NCBI GenBank assembly: GCA_949361645.1
Contig: OX442433.1
Location: 7,252,407 to 7,316,406, forward strand
DNA: 64,000 bases
Direction of reading: 5' to 3'
Source: Spongilla lacustris
Lineage: Eukaryota > Porifera > Demospongiae > Spongillida > Spongillidae
How positions within the stretch are numbered: the stretch's first letter is position 1; every line of letters begins with the position of its first letter. Positions 34,051-45,200 of the stretch are shown here, one piece after another. The notes under the pieces were generated by a model. The model searched no databases. It saw only the letters and a list, made by a program, of their open reading frames with translations, and was not told the origin of the DNA. The translations under genes were made by a program, and so were the position numbers.

Positions 34051-34645
34051 TTAAGATGGTGGTGCTTGATTGCAATCACCCAGCTTTTTCAAAAATGCCA
34101 CCACCAATCGCTCGACATCTTTAGCCCTCATGTTGCTTGTAGCAACCACATCCTTGTGGTTAGGCTGAGGAGTGTGTGAGTCAGGATCCTGAATGACCAT
34201 GTTGGTGATGAGTGAGAGACCTGGGGGAGGGGGGGGGAGGGGGGAAGAAATGGGAACACTTGATGGGAACAATCATGGGTGTAGGCTGGCTCATCAGTTA
34301 GATGAGCACAGCTAAGGGCCCACAGCTAAGGGCCCACAGCTAAGGGCCTTAGACAGATAGCCAGCTGCATTGGTTCAAACACTTACCAACGACCCTGATT
34401 CCACAGTGTCTTGCTACTATCACCTCTGGGACTGTACTCATACCAACAGCATCTGCTCCCACCATCCTCAGGAATCTGGCCTCAGCAGGGGTCTCATAGG
34501 ATGGTCCAGACAGGTACACATACACACCAGCTTTGTAATAGTCATCCATCTGCAGCTCATGTGCTGTGCGGGACATCAGCACCCCCAACTCCCTGTCATA
34601 AGCAGCTGTCATGGCCGGAAACCGTTCGCCAAACCTTGCCATGCA

Positions 34646-34684
<39 letters not shown>

Positions 34685-36849
34685 TGTGTGTGTGTGTGTG
34701 TGTTGTGTGTGTGTGGTGTGTGTGGTGTGTGTGTGTGTGGGGGGGTGGGATAACAACACTTCTTGAATACACAAGCACAGGTAGCAAGTAGCATAAAGTT
34801 TAGGGCTTTGTTGCTATCAAACTAGGAAGCAAAGATAATCAGTTTCATGTTCAACTTGCCAGACCATTCGGTTTAAGAGAACAAAACAGCTCCTTCTGCT
34901 CTTGTGTAACAAGACCCATCAGATATATGGTGAAGTAATAATTGCCTTGTAGCCACCAAACACCCCACTGTTCACCAACTTGTTGCACTTCACCTCCTTT
35001 TCGAGTTAGTATAATTTCTTAACTGAAATACATGACTACCCAGAATCTGGGTAATGGGCTAGCACCTACCAGACCCCCTAACTTTAATATTGGGAAAAGC
35101 AAAATGGCATTTGCATTACGTAAGGTCAACAAGCACAAAACATGTGTTGCTAAGCAGTGATATATGGTGTTGCTAGGCAGTGGCTGCATATTATGCCTTT
35201 TTGGAACACAGTAAGGCTAAGTTTGCAAGATACAGTGTAGGAACATACATCTGCTGCACCATTAGGGCCATGGACACACGCTGTGTGCCAACTCCTTTTT
35301 AAAAACCTGCTCTGAGTTTGTTTCGCTTCTTGATATGCGCTGCAGCTGTCGTGCTTTTTCTGAGAAAGTTAGCCCAAGGATTTTCAGATCTCCATTCTAG
35401 CGATATGTACACTATTACCTGGCCTTGTTCCCAGGCCATTTTATGGTGCTGCTAGGCAATGTAACAGCTGGAGCTAACCTCATTGTGGTCTCCAGCTCTA
35501 AACTATTTCAGTGATTGCATACAGTATTTTTAAAGAACAATTCCTAAAAACAAAAACTAATGAAACAAGTAATAAAAAACATTCTTTATGAGAAAGTAGT
35601 GGTATGTAAACATAGAACAGTTTGAAGGCAATGGTGGTGTAAAAAGGAAGGAAACAAGGGTTCAATGATACGAAAACTCCTATTTAGCAACAATGTACTA
35701 TAAAAGTGCTAAATATAGGACTTATATGTTTTTCGTATCATTCAACCCTTATTTCCTTCCTTTTTACACCACCATTGCCTTCAAATCCTATATGCACAAC
35801 AACATTGTGTGCTTTGCTGACCTCTCCTCATTCTCCCCCACCAGTGGGTGGTGCCCAGTCATCCCCACCAGGTTGATGTGGTCTTTAATCAACACGATGT
35901 CACCATTGCTGAAGGCGGTGTTGAGGCCGCCAGCTGCATTGGTCACTATCAGTGTCCTGACTCCTAGCAACTTCATCACCCTCACAGGCATAGTGACCTG
36001 GATGGGGAAGAGGGCAGACATCCATCACTTTCCTTATAAGGGCATCATCGTCCAGGAGGAGTGGCTCCGATTACCTTCCATGGGGTGTGGCCTTCATAGA
36101 AGTGGAACCTCCCCTTCATGCACACAGTTGGCACACCAGACAGGTAGCCAAACACCAGCTCACCAGCGTGTCCCTTGACTAAAAGAGAGAGGAAGAGAGG
36201 GTTTTAAAAGAAGGGTAGGGTAGGCAGTGTAAACATGTGGTACATGGCTGTAGTTAACCACTATTCAGTCTATTGGTAGGGGGAAAAAATGTATCTGAAC
36301 AAATTCATCTAGAAGGTGGTGGGGAGGAGGAGTTATAGTGTATACACCATTGGTAACTAACACTAACTGACGCATGAGTCATGACCTACAGACCCAAAGA
36401 TGAGACCCATGCAGTTCTTCTTCTTTTTGTCCGTTATTACAGCACACTGACAACATAAAAATCATAAAATGCACACATGCATCATGCATGCAAAAATCCA
36501 ACTGCTTTAACAAGAGGAACGGTTACATGTAAACCACAGATATTTAATAGTGCGCCTATGCACAGCACATACCATTGCAAGTTGGAAAATTCGGAATATC
36601 GTGGTAGGGTAGTGTCACAATGGGGTGCTCCTTTTGCAGCTGGTCGGCCAGACCTCCGAGGCCCGATCCGCATATTACTCCGATTTCTGGGACTATGCTG
36701 GTCTGTGCTCTAATGAACGTCACAATGACTTCCAGCTGCTCGTAACACAGTTTCTCTGCTGGGCTGCGTAGTACGGAAAGGAGCATATATAAGGGTCGAG
36801 GGTCGAGGGTCATAAGGGTACCTTACCTTGGTTGTATGTGGTTGGACAT
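34051..36849 (-). CDS. Purine nucleoside phosphorylase, copy 2 (PNP2)
   Basis: Second animal-type PNP with the same six-exon plan: 36849-36827, 36763-36573, 36178-36075, 35997-35822, 34634-34387 and 34220-34051. These give 912 nt and 303 residues. Exon sizes 3, 4 and 5 (104, 176 and 248 nt) equal those of PNP1. The protein starts MSNHIQP and keeps [48 protein letters not shown] and SLITN, so it should be active on inosine and guanosine. Exon 2, the first half of exon 5 and exon 6 are well diverged from PNP1, whereas exons 3-4 with their intron and the end of exon 5 are nearly identical. The exon 4 donor is the weaker GTCAGC. Intron 4 contains a (TG)n tract and a long hairpin. Confidence 0.9.
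34647..34745. repeat. (TG)n microsatellite next to the PNP2 exon 5 acceptor
   Basis: About 100 bases of TG repeat starting roughly 12 bases from the exon 5 boundary, so on the transcript it is a CA-rich stretch leading into the acceptor. Confidence 0.9.
35621..35785. mobile_element. Long hairpin (foldback element) in PNP2 intron 4
   Basis: The left arm starts TTTGAAGGCAATGGTGGTGT and runs through AAGGGTTCAATGATACGAAAA. The right arm is its reverse complement with few changes and ends CACCACCATTGCCTTCAAA. Arms are about 70-79 bases with a loop of about 17. It ends only about 36 bases from the exon 4 donor. No coding capacity. Confidence 0.8.
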
Positions 36850-37351
36850 TTTGGGTATATTAATTACCGCCGCCGGGAGCTGAGAGTGTATGCGCGAGTG
36901 GCACGTGCTACCGCCGCAGCCACGTGTATCGGGGTATACAAACCAGAGATAATATATTATCTCTGTACAAACCGCTTTTTATGTCTAATTATGATTGTTG
37001 CACACAGTAAACACCGGATAACTTGTCACCTCAAAGGGAGTAAAGTACTTATGAGAAGTACATGTAAATGTACATCAGAGGAAAGAAACCACATAACCAG
37101 AGTTTATTAGATGGTTGCACAACTGAGCCCAAAACGCACCGTTGAAATTGTTGTGCACAATGGATTAAACAACAAGTGCATTCAGGCTACCCAATAGACT
37201 CCTGTGTACATATTTGTACATGTATGTATGTCGTGGGCTACATGTAATTAATTTCATTGAAAGGAACATGTACACATACATGTGCTAACATGAGTTATGA
37301 TTGGCCCCAAAATAAATAAATAAATAAATTCGATTCATTTTGGGTGAGGAT
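36850..37351. other. Divergent promoter region, PNP2 / FITM2
   Basis: Five hundred bases separating PNP2 (-) from the FITM2-like gene (+). No gene recognised. Confidence 0.45.
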
Positions 37352-38179
37352 ATGAGTTCGAGTCTCTGGACTTCAGCAAAGAGAGCGATGTATTGTGCAC
37401 TCCACCAACCTCCTTTGACTAAAGTGTTCGTCTTCATGCTTGTTGTGGTGCTTGGGTCACTGCTCTGTTCTCTGTCCTTGGTACCCGCAAGCACCTTCTT
37501 CTCTGACAAGAACAACTCTTTGAACGTCTATTTAGCAAAGTACTGTTGGGGGTGGACCTTGCTGTTTCTGTTCCCACTGGTCTTTCTCTCCTCCTTCATG
37601 TACACCGCCTGTGATAAATTGCAAATGACTCGCCACTTGGGACGCTTGCTTTTTTGCCACGTCTTTTGGTATCTGGTGACCAGCGCGTTTGACGCCATAA
37701 ACCATCGAGTTGGATCGTGCTCAGCAGACAACAGCTTGGAACATTCCGTTTGCGTTAGGAAGGGTCACATATGGATAAGTTTTGATATCTCGGGCCACGT
37801 CTTTCTGCTCGTCTACTGCATTTTGGTCATATCGGAAGAGTGCGCTTTAGTTAGAAAGGATGTGTGGGAACGTTACAAGGACATTTTGGAAAGCAAATCC
37901 TGCATGCTTCCCGTGGAAAAGTACAAGCGACTACGTTCAGTGCAAAAATTTGTCACTCCCGTGTTTGCTCTTTTTGAGATATGCAGTTTGGTACTTATCA
38001 TCCTGTGGACCACGCTAGTGGTGGCATCATCGCTATACTTCCACCATTTCTTAGAGAAAGTGGTAGGTTGCTTGTGTGCCTATATCTTCTGGCGTGTTAC
38101 GTACGCACTGACGGAACTGAATTGGACCTACCTACCATGCCCAACCCGCCACGGAGTACTTAACCCTCTGGAAACTTAA
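37352..38179 (+). CDS. FITM2: FITM2-like fat storage-inducing transmembrane protein
   Basis: Single-exon gene for a 275-residue multipass endoplasmic-reticulum protein of the FIT family (human FITM2 has 262 residues). The family acts as an acyl-CoA diphosphatase needed for lipid droplet budding. About six hydrophobic segments are visible (near residues 25-45, 65-85, 98-112, 146-160, 203-228 and 236-250). The first catalytic histidine lies in FDISGHVFLL (H149) and the second in SLYFHHFLEK (H231 or H232). The spacing between them is larger than in human FITM2 because of a charged insert around residues 168-198. The start is the ATG at 37352; the frame is open a little upstream but has no other ATG. 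The gene is convergent with the Dok-like gene. Confidence 0.85.
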   Translation: MSSSLWTSAKRAMYCALHQPPLTKVFVFMLVVVLGSLLCSLSLVPASTFFSDKNNSLNVYLAKYCWGWTLLFLFPLVFLSSFMYTACDKLQMTRHLGRLLFCHVFWYLVTSAFDAINHRVGSCSADNSLEHSVCVRKGHIWISFDISGHVFLLVYCILVISEECALVRKDVWERYKDILESKSCMLPVEKYKRLRSVQKFVTPVFALFEICSLVLIILWTTLVVASSLYFHHFLEKVVGCLCAYIFWRVTYALTELNWTYLPCPTRHGVLNPLET

Positions 38180-38268
38180 GCATATATATTGGACACTAGC
38201 ATTGGAGACTTTTAAGTGTCCCCCCCCCTTTTTTTAAATAAGTGAACGCTGGGCACTGTGTGTTTTTG

Positions 38269-38274
38269 AATAAA
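38269..38274 (+). terminator. Poly(A) signal of FITM2-like gene
   Basis: AATAAA 90 bases after the FITM2 stop codon, within a TTTTTGAATAAAGC context. Confidence 0.6.
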
Positions 38275-38579
38275 GCTCACGTGTGCACTTCATTGCGAAT
38301 GCAGGACACATTGTTACAGCAAATCACCCCCCCATAGGGGCAGTGCACACCAAAAGTACAACAAATCTGGTGATGTGTTGATTAGACAACACCACTGCTG
38401 CGTCAAGCAGCCATAGCAACAACAAAAACAACAGAAAAAAAAAAATTTAACACAAAAAAGCAAACATCAAATGACAAACAAAATAAATATTGGGCAAGAC
38501 GTGGATTAACTGTGCGAGACCTCTTTCAAAATGCAGCTGTTTTCAGATGACAATGACATGACAGTGTGCAGGAAAGTGT

Positions 38580-41500
38580 TTAGTACAGAGCCGCTGAGCT
38601 GTGCGAACGTCCTGGTTTGGTCCTAGATGATGTCATCTCAACCTGGTGTCTGGCATGATCAGGGTAAGGTATGTCGAAGGATGCACTCTTGCCTCCATAC
38701 CCTATCGGTACAGCATTGTGAAACATCGGGTGAGGGTAGGGTGTCAAGATGGTGCGGGTCGGGCTCGCTTGGAATGGGTGCATGTGGTGGCATGGGGAGG
38801 TGGAAAGGAACATGATTTGCCCCGAGGCCATCAGCGTGGGTGCTTGGAATGGTGAACACTGGCTGCACATATGGAGGGCCTGGATTGAAGGAGGAGGAGG
38901 TCTCTGCTGTGATATGGAGATTGGATTGGAAGGGACCATGGACCCTGGGGAGCTCTGGGTGTGGCTAAGCTTGCTGTACTGACTCCCGCCACCACTGCCA
39001 TGTGACGGCTGTCCATGCTGCTGGTCCTGCACCATTGAGAAGGAGCGAGAGAAGCTGCTGTGGTGAGGGAGTGACTGAGTGCTTTGGGGCTGTAGGACTG
39101 CAGAGTCCATGAATACCTGCAAAAGATGAAAAGGGTATGAAATAGAATGAAATAATGAGCAAGCTCTCCAAAAGAATAATACTTTGGGATGCTATGGGAC
39201 AACATCAATCATGATGACCTCTAAGATTGATGATGACCTCTAATATTGATGACCTTTTAACATTGATGATGACCTCTAAGATTGATGACCTTTTAACATT
39301 GATGATGACCTCTAAGATCATGATGACCTCTAAGATCATGATGACCTCTAAAGATCATGATGACCTCTAAAGATCATGATGACCTCTAAAGATCATGATG
39401 ACCTCTAAGATCATGATGACCTCTAAAGATCATGATGACCTCTAAGATCATGATGACCTCTAACATTGATGACCTTTTAACATTGATGACTAACATTGAT
39501 GATGACCTCTAACATTGATGATGACCTCTAACATTGATGATGACCTCTAACATTGATGACCTCTAACATTGATGATGACCTCTAACATTGATGACCTCTA
39601 ACATTGATGATGACCTCTAACATTGATGACCTCTAACATTGATGACCTCTAACATTGATGACCTCTAACATTGATGACCTCTAACATTGATGACCTTTTA
39701 ACATTGATGATGACCTCTAACATTGATGACCTCTAACATTGATGACCTCTAACATTGATGATGACCTCTAACATTGATGACCTCTAACATTGATGATGAC
39801 TTCTAACATTGATGACGACTTCCAACACACAACTGCCTGCAAGTTATGAACAGACAACATTTCCCAGCAGGTGGAAAATTGCATCAGAGCTCTAAAATGA
39901 AGGTTTAAGGATGCAATTACACTCCCCCACTTACTGCTCTTTGATGGCTAATTGAAATGTCCAAAAGCTAATGATTGGGCTAACATATTAGACTGCACAC
40001 TACATGTAGTGACATTGAGCTGTCCCAGTATATGCATATCATGTAGGGCATTCTCTCAGTCCCAAAGCAACAATACTGTTGCCAGCGTAGCCAATGGAAT
40101 GCATCCCACACACATGTATACACAGATGTGTGCTCACACACGTCACATCCCTTAATAGGGTGTCTAGGTTGCGCAGTCATACACTATCATCACCATTTGC
40201 TGCAACGTGACCTAGCACCTGCATCATACCATACACCCAGTGATCCTACCTCCCCTCACCTCACACCAGTCCTCCATCCTACCTCCCCACACACACACAG
40301 TCCTCCATCCTACCTCCACACACACACAGTCCTCCATCCTACCTCCCCCCCACACACAGTCCTCCATCCTACCTCCCCACACACACACACACACACAGTC
40401 CTCCATCCTACCTCCCCCCCCCACACACAGTCCTCCATCCTACCTCCCCACACACACACACACACAGTCCTCCATCCTACCTCCCCCCCCACACACACAC
40501 ACACAGTCCTCCATCCTACCTCCCCTCACACTCCAGGCCACACCCCTCCTTACCTGGGATCCTTTCCGTTGTACAGTTGCCTTGGCCACGGCTACAGTGT
40601 GCACCTTAGCATGAATGAGCCTACTCTGAGGTGTGACGAATTGGAAGCGTCCCTCACCCGTACTGCAGTTCCTGTGGGTGGGTGTGGTATCACACACAAG
40701 AGGGTCCATTCCCATTTAATTACATTCTACACTAATAGCCCACCATGTAGGCTTCCCTCAGTGGCAGACCAATTAGGCACAAATGTTGTAAACACTAGCC
40801 AGCCTTGGGTCTGTAAAGTAATAAGTCCACAACCCCTATGTCCCCCCCTATGCCCTCTCTCCCAAAGGGAGTGAAGGGACGTGGCACCACTTGAATATAC
40901 CCTATTCAGGGCAAGTGCACCAATTTGCAATGACAGTGTGTGTGTGTGTGTGTGTGTGTGTGATAGTGCTACCTCGATGTACTCACCTCCCAGAGAGAAT
41001 GGTGAATGCGCTGTTACTTGCTCCGTACTTTCGCAGTGATGCAATTGGCCAAGAGACTAGCAGCTGGCCTGTAGAGGGGGGGGGGGGGGGGGGGGGGTGG
41101 CATCACAGTGAGGGCATGTAGAGGAGGCATCACAGTGAGGGCATTTCAGACGCACAAGAGGGAATGTAGTGAGGAGATCGAGTCACACCAAGGGAGACAG
41201 AGACTAAACAGTAACGACCCAACCATGCTACCAGAAGGCATTACAATACCACAAAAGAACACCTACATACCCACTGTGCTCACACAACCCTCACTCTCAC
41301 ATGGACACACATCTGCTCAGAAAGACAGCGGTCAGTACTGAAGGCAGCATACAAGAATAACCTCATGAGATAGAGCAAACAGACCAAACCCATGCAGTGT
41401 GTGTGTGTGTGTGTGTGTGTGCATGTGTGTGTGTGCAGAGGCTGACATGCAGATTGACAAGTGTTTGCCCAGTCAGCAAACACACACACATGTATATGGA

Positions 41501-41960
41501 TCATCAAGTGATTCCTCCACCCAGGAGAGGGACCAATGTTGTGGCTAAACAAAGGCTTCCACTCACCTGCTTGCGGGTTACCTCAAGACAAGATAAAGTG
41601 GTTATGGTTACTCAAGTGTGGGTGGGACAAAGACCAGTGGCCCCACATGAGAGAGCTAGCCTTACCTATCTGGTGTGTGGGCCATCCCACAATGTATGTA
41701 AGCATAGATTAATTTAGTTCTAGGAAATGGTGCACTAATGCAAACACATCTACTCACCCTACACACACAATTTGCAGCATGAATAACATATAGACACACA
41801 CACACACACACACTTAACACACACACACACTTAACACATACACACACTTAACACACACACACACGCACACACACACACACACACGAACACCACACACTTA
41901 ACACACACACTTAACACACACACACATTTAGGGAGTACACACATTTAATAACATGCACAC

Positions 41961-42012
<52 letters not shown>

Positions 42013-43834
42013 CATGCACACACAAATCTCCATTTTCACAGCATAATAATGCAATATCCATCTCTCTGGCTGTTAACCAAAGGACTCTGTTGATTGTTTA
42101 TCTTGGAACACGAACTAATAATGCTTTTCTAATAAATGCTTTCCTAACAGACCGTTACAACGTGTAACGAGGCGGGACATAGGCAGGAAAACCTCCAAGT
42201 TCATGAATCTGTGTACACGCTATACCACACTGATCGCAATGATAACATCTGTCCTACCCACAGATGGGACTTCAAACGTACCCCCAAATTACTTTTTTCT
42301 CCTTGTATACATGCCAAAACTGTACCATAGCAATGTCAGGTACAGCGGCTACTAATGGACCTTTGAAAAGGGCATTACACCGCAGCCACCACAAAGGTAC
42401 ACACAGGGCGCGCAAGACGCAGCACACAGGCCCCTCCCACCCGATCAGTCCTCACATTGATTGTGCTATCCTCACAACCCTCTCCTCCTCCTCCTCCTCC
42501 TCCAACCATTCTCCCCCTTCCTCCCATCACCTCCCCCCCCCCCCCCCCTTCTTATCGCCTCCTCCAAACTCTGTTGTTCAATCCAGGAATACCAACCATC
42601 ACAGCACAGATGTTATCAGATTAGTTAGATACCCTCAAACACCTGCCCCACTACATGGCAGCTAGGAAGTTGTCTCCGTAATGGGATGCCACACAACAGC
42701 ATACTGTAGCCAATGGTCCAACTATATCAACACCAATCTCAGCAGGCAGCTGTTAAAGCTGTTAAGTGCAAATTTGAACAAACAAAGCACTCCACATTAA
42801 CCAACCTTACCACGGGTAACATTATTCACCACCCTACCCACTCACCTGATTGGATGGAGTACAGGGAAACAGCATCTTCACCAACCAACAAGTCACAGAA
42901 AGCAGGCACACTGAGGCTTTCGGCTTCCTTAACCTGAACTCTAAACTTGATTGCTGTTGCTAAGGTAAGTAATACAAATATTCTTTAACAAGAATTACAA
43001 GGATAGGAAGCCAAAGAATGGCACTAAAATATACACCCTGTTAACACCAAATACACCCTGTTAACACCAACGGGTGACAAGCAAATACACGTGTCTCCAG
43101 GGGAGGGGCTAACAGCCAGCCCAATAATAGTAATCACACCCAACTGAGCCACATGAAGAATGATAATATAGAGAGGGAAGGGGAGAAGAGGGAAGGGGAG
43201 AGAAGGGAAGGGGAGAGAAGGGAAGGGGAGAGGAGGGAATATACCATCTGCAGGTATCTAAAATGTCCTGCTTTACTCATATGGAAGTATTATAGCATGT
43301 GTGTAGTGTAGACTGGCAAGCTACTACTAACAGCATCACTGAAACAGGCAAATGCATAGCTGCATGACCACAGTCCACACAGACTCACACATAAACCAAC
43401 CACAACACACAACCAATCACACATACTACACACACAAGCACATTGTTATAGCGTGATGACACCATACATACATACATACATACATACACACACATACACA
43501 CACATACATACACACATACATATACACACATATAAACATGCAAGATAAATACATACAGTGTACACCACCACCGCACTGCACCCTATAACACCCCATAACA
43601 CCACCGACACACAAAACAAGGCACATGTAAAGCACTCCCATTCTTCACTTGACAGCAGACATAATTCCCCCTTGTGTTGGACTCTTGCAATCCAAAACAC
43701 ACCAACCCCCAGCTTGTCAAACATACCATCACATAACCCAGACCAAAACGTTTCTGAAATAACACAAAACAAAACGTAATCAATTAACTACATCTTCCTA
43801 AGAGCTACAAATAACTTGCCATTTATAATTAATG

Positions 43835-43881
<47 letters not shown>

Positions 43882-45200
43882 TGGGGGTGTCACATGCAGA
43901 AAGCTCCTTACAGAACTGCAAAGGATATACCAAAACAAACCTCATCAGCACAAATGGGACATTGGCCAGGGCCCGGTTCCAGCACAAATGGGACATTGGC
44001 CAGGGCCCGGTTCCAGCACAAATGGGACATTGGCCAGGGCCCGGTTCCAGCACAAATGGGACATTGACCAGGGCCCGGTTCCAGCACAAATGGGACATTG
44101 ACCAGGGCCCGGTTCCAGCACAAATGGGAACATGCACACAATTTAGTTCCAGCACAAATGGGACACTTACCCCCTGGTTCCAGCTCACTTTCCACCGGGG
44201 GGGAGTGGTCACTGCAGCCGCCATTGGACCCACTGCACATGGAGGAGTCACTTGATGTGGAAGGAGGAGAGGGAAATGGAGGGGCTGACTCCAATGACTT
44301 CTGGCTTTGGAAAATTGGCTGAGTTACTGGTATTGAGACAGAGGGTGAGCCGTTGGGAGATGAGCCCGAGGGAGGAGGAGGAGGAGGAAGAGGAGGGGGA
44401 GGAGCAGAGGTAGTAGGAGGAGCAGAAACAAGTGCAAAAGGTGGCGACTGTGACAGGTGCATCTCCATGCCATTGGGACAAGCTGGGAGCATTCTCACTG
44501 GAGTCAAAGATCGAGGTGAAGATCGAGGTGATTTCGGAGACTTAGGAGAAGATGGAACATCAAAGGACAGGACAGGCTGGAGGCGATTGAGTGTGCTTGG
44601 TTCTTCCTTCCGGTAGCATATGAGTTTCTTCAATGCCTCCACCCAGTCGTCTGTCTCTGCTTCAGAACTGGCCATCAACTTGTACCCAACTCCAGGACAG
44701 AGTATCTCGAAGGACTGTTTCTTCTCTACGATGCGGTGCACCTCTACAATATCAAGAACATTGATGAAGCCTTTTGGGGCGTCACCTTTGGTGGCAGACT
44801 TCTCATCTTTATAAAATTCAAGCATACAGTACTGCAGGGCAACGTCTTGCCGAAGAATGTACCAGCGTTTTCGATCCTGTATTTTTTTTTAAAACAGAAC
44901 AGCAGCATTTGAATGGAATATAGGTGAAGGCATTTGCAACATGCTGCGTCCTGGCGGGGGAGTCAAACTAACCCAGCTAGCTAGCTAGCTGAACACAGAA
45001 TGCACTTGACCTCAGAAAGCAATGGTATTGTTTACCCGCGCAAAATTAGATTTATGAGGTTCAATGAATATTCGACTAACGTGCCCCGCAGGTGGACAAA
45101 ATGTGACAACCCCACTTACCATCAGCCCAGCTTTCTTGTCAGTGAGATACCCGCGTTTCAAAATAGTTGCACAATCGGCTGAAGATTGGTTCTGAGCCAT
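38580..45200 (-). CDS. Dok-like docking protein (PH + IRS-type PTB)
   Basis: Adaptor for receptor tyrosine kinase signalling. Exons in transcript order are 45200-45120, 44876-44171, 42959-42846, 41068-40987, 40671-40554 and 39116-38580. They give 1638 nt and 545 residues with consistent phases and GT-AG junctions. The PH domain spans about residues 15-125 (GYLTDKKAGLMDRKRWYILR ... TDDWVEALKKLICY). A Ser/Pro-rich linker with poly-proline follows. The PTB domain (about 263-395) reads FRVQVKEAESLSVPAFCDLL, then SIQSGQLLVSWPIASLRKYG, then FTILSGRNCSTGEGRFQF, the hallmark W-P...R-(Y/F)-G and C-TGEG-F pattern of Dok/IRS proteins. The tail is rich in Ser, Gln and Pro, with a few tyrosines (SQYSKL, PYPHP, PYPDH). 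The 34-bp minisatellite in intron 2 derives from the exon 2 donor. IRS or FRS relatives are alternatives; PH-PTB order favours Dok/IRS. Confidence 0.87.
39199..39822. repeat. GATGACCTCTAACATT minisatellite in Dok-like intron 5
   Basis: More than 30 irregular units built from GATGACCTCTAACATT and GATCATGATGACCTCTAA blocks. Confidence 0.93.
40258..40530. repeat. CCTCCATCCTACCTCC(CA)n repeat
   Basis: About nine units of AGTCCTCCATCCTACCTCCC plus a CA run of variable length, inside Dok-like intron 5 next to the exon 5 donor. Confidence 0.92.
41760..42010. repeat. CA-rich microsatellite in Dok-like intron 3
   Basis: Long CA runs with interspersed CTTAACACA units. Confidence 0.9.
43835..43880. 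repeat. (TG)n microsatellite
   Basis: About 45 bases of TG repeat in Dok-like intron 2. Confidence 0.9.
43948..44170 (-). repeat. 34-bp minisatellite seeded at the Dok-like exon 2 donor
   Basis: Five to six 34-base units (plus strand CAGCACAAATGGGACATTGG then CCAGGGCCCGGTTC). Read on the gene strand, the unit contains GTCCCATTTGTGCTGGAACC. The exon 2 end and donor read GCTGGAACCAGGGG|GTAAG followed by TGTCCCATTTGTGCTGG, so the array directly continues from a duplicated exon-intron junction. Confidence 0.9.

Noticed and set aside
37340..37351. Upstream TTG start for the FITM2-like gene
   Set aside because: Eukaryotic translation should start at the ATG at 37352; the upstream codons are only open by chance.
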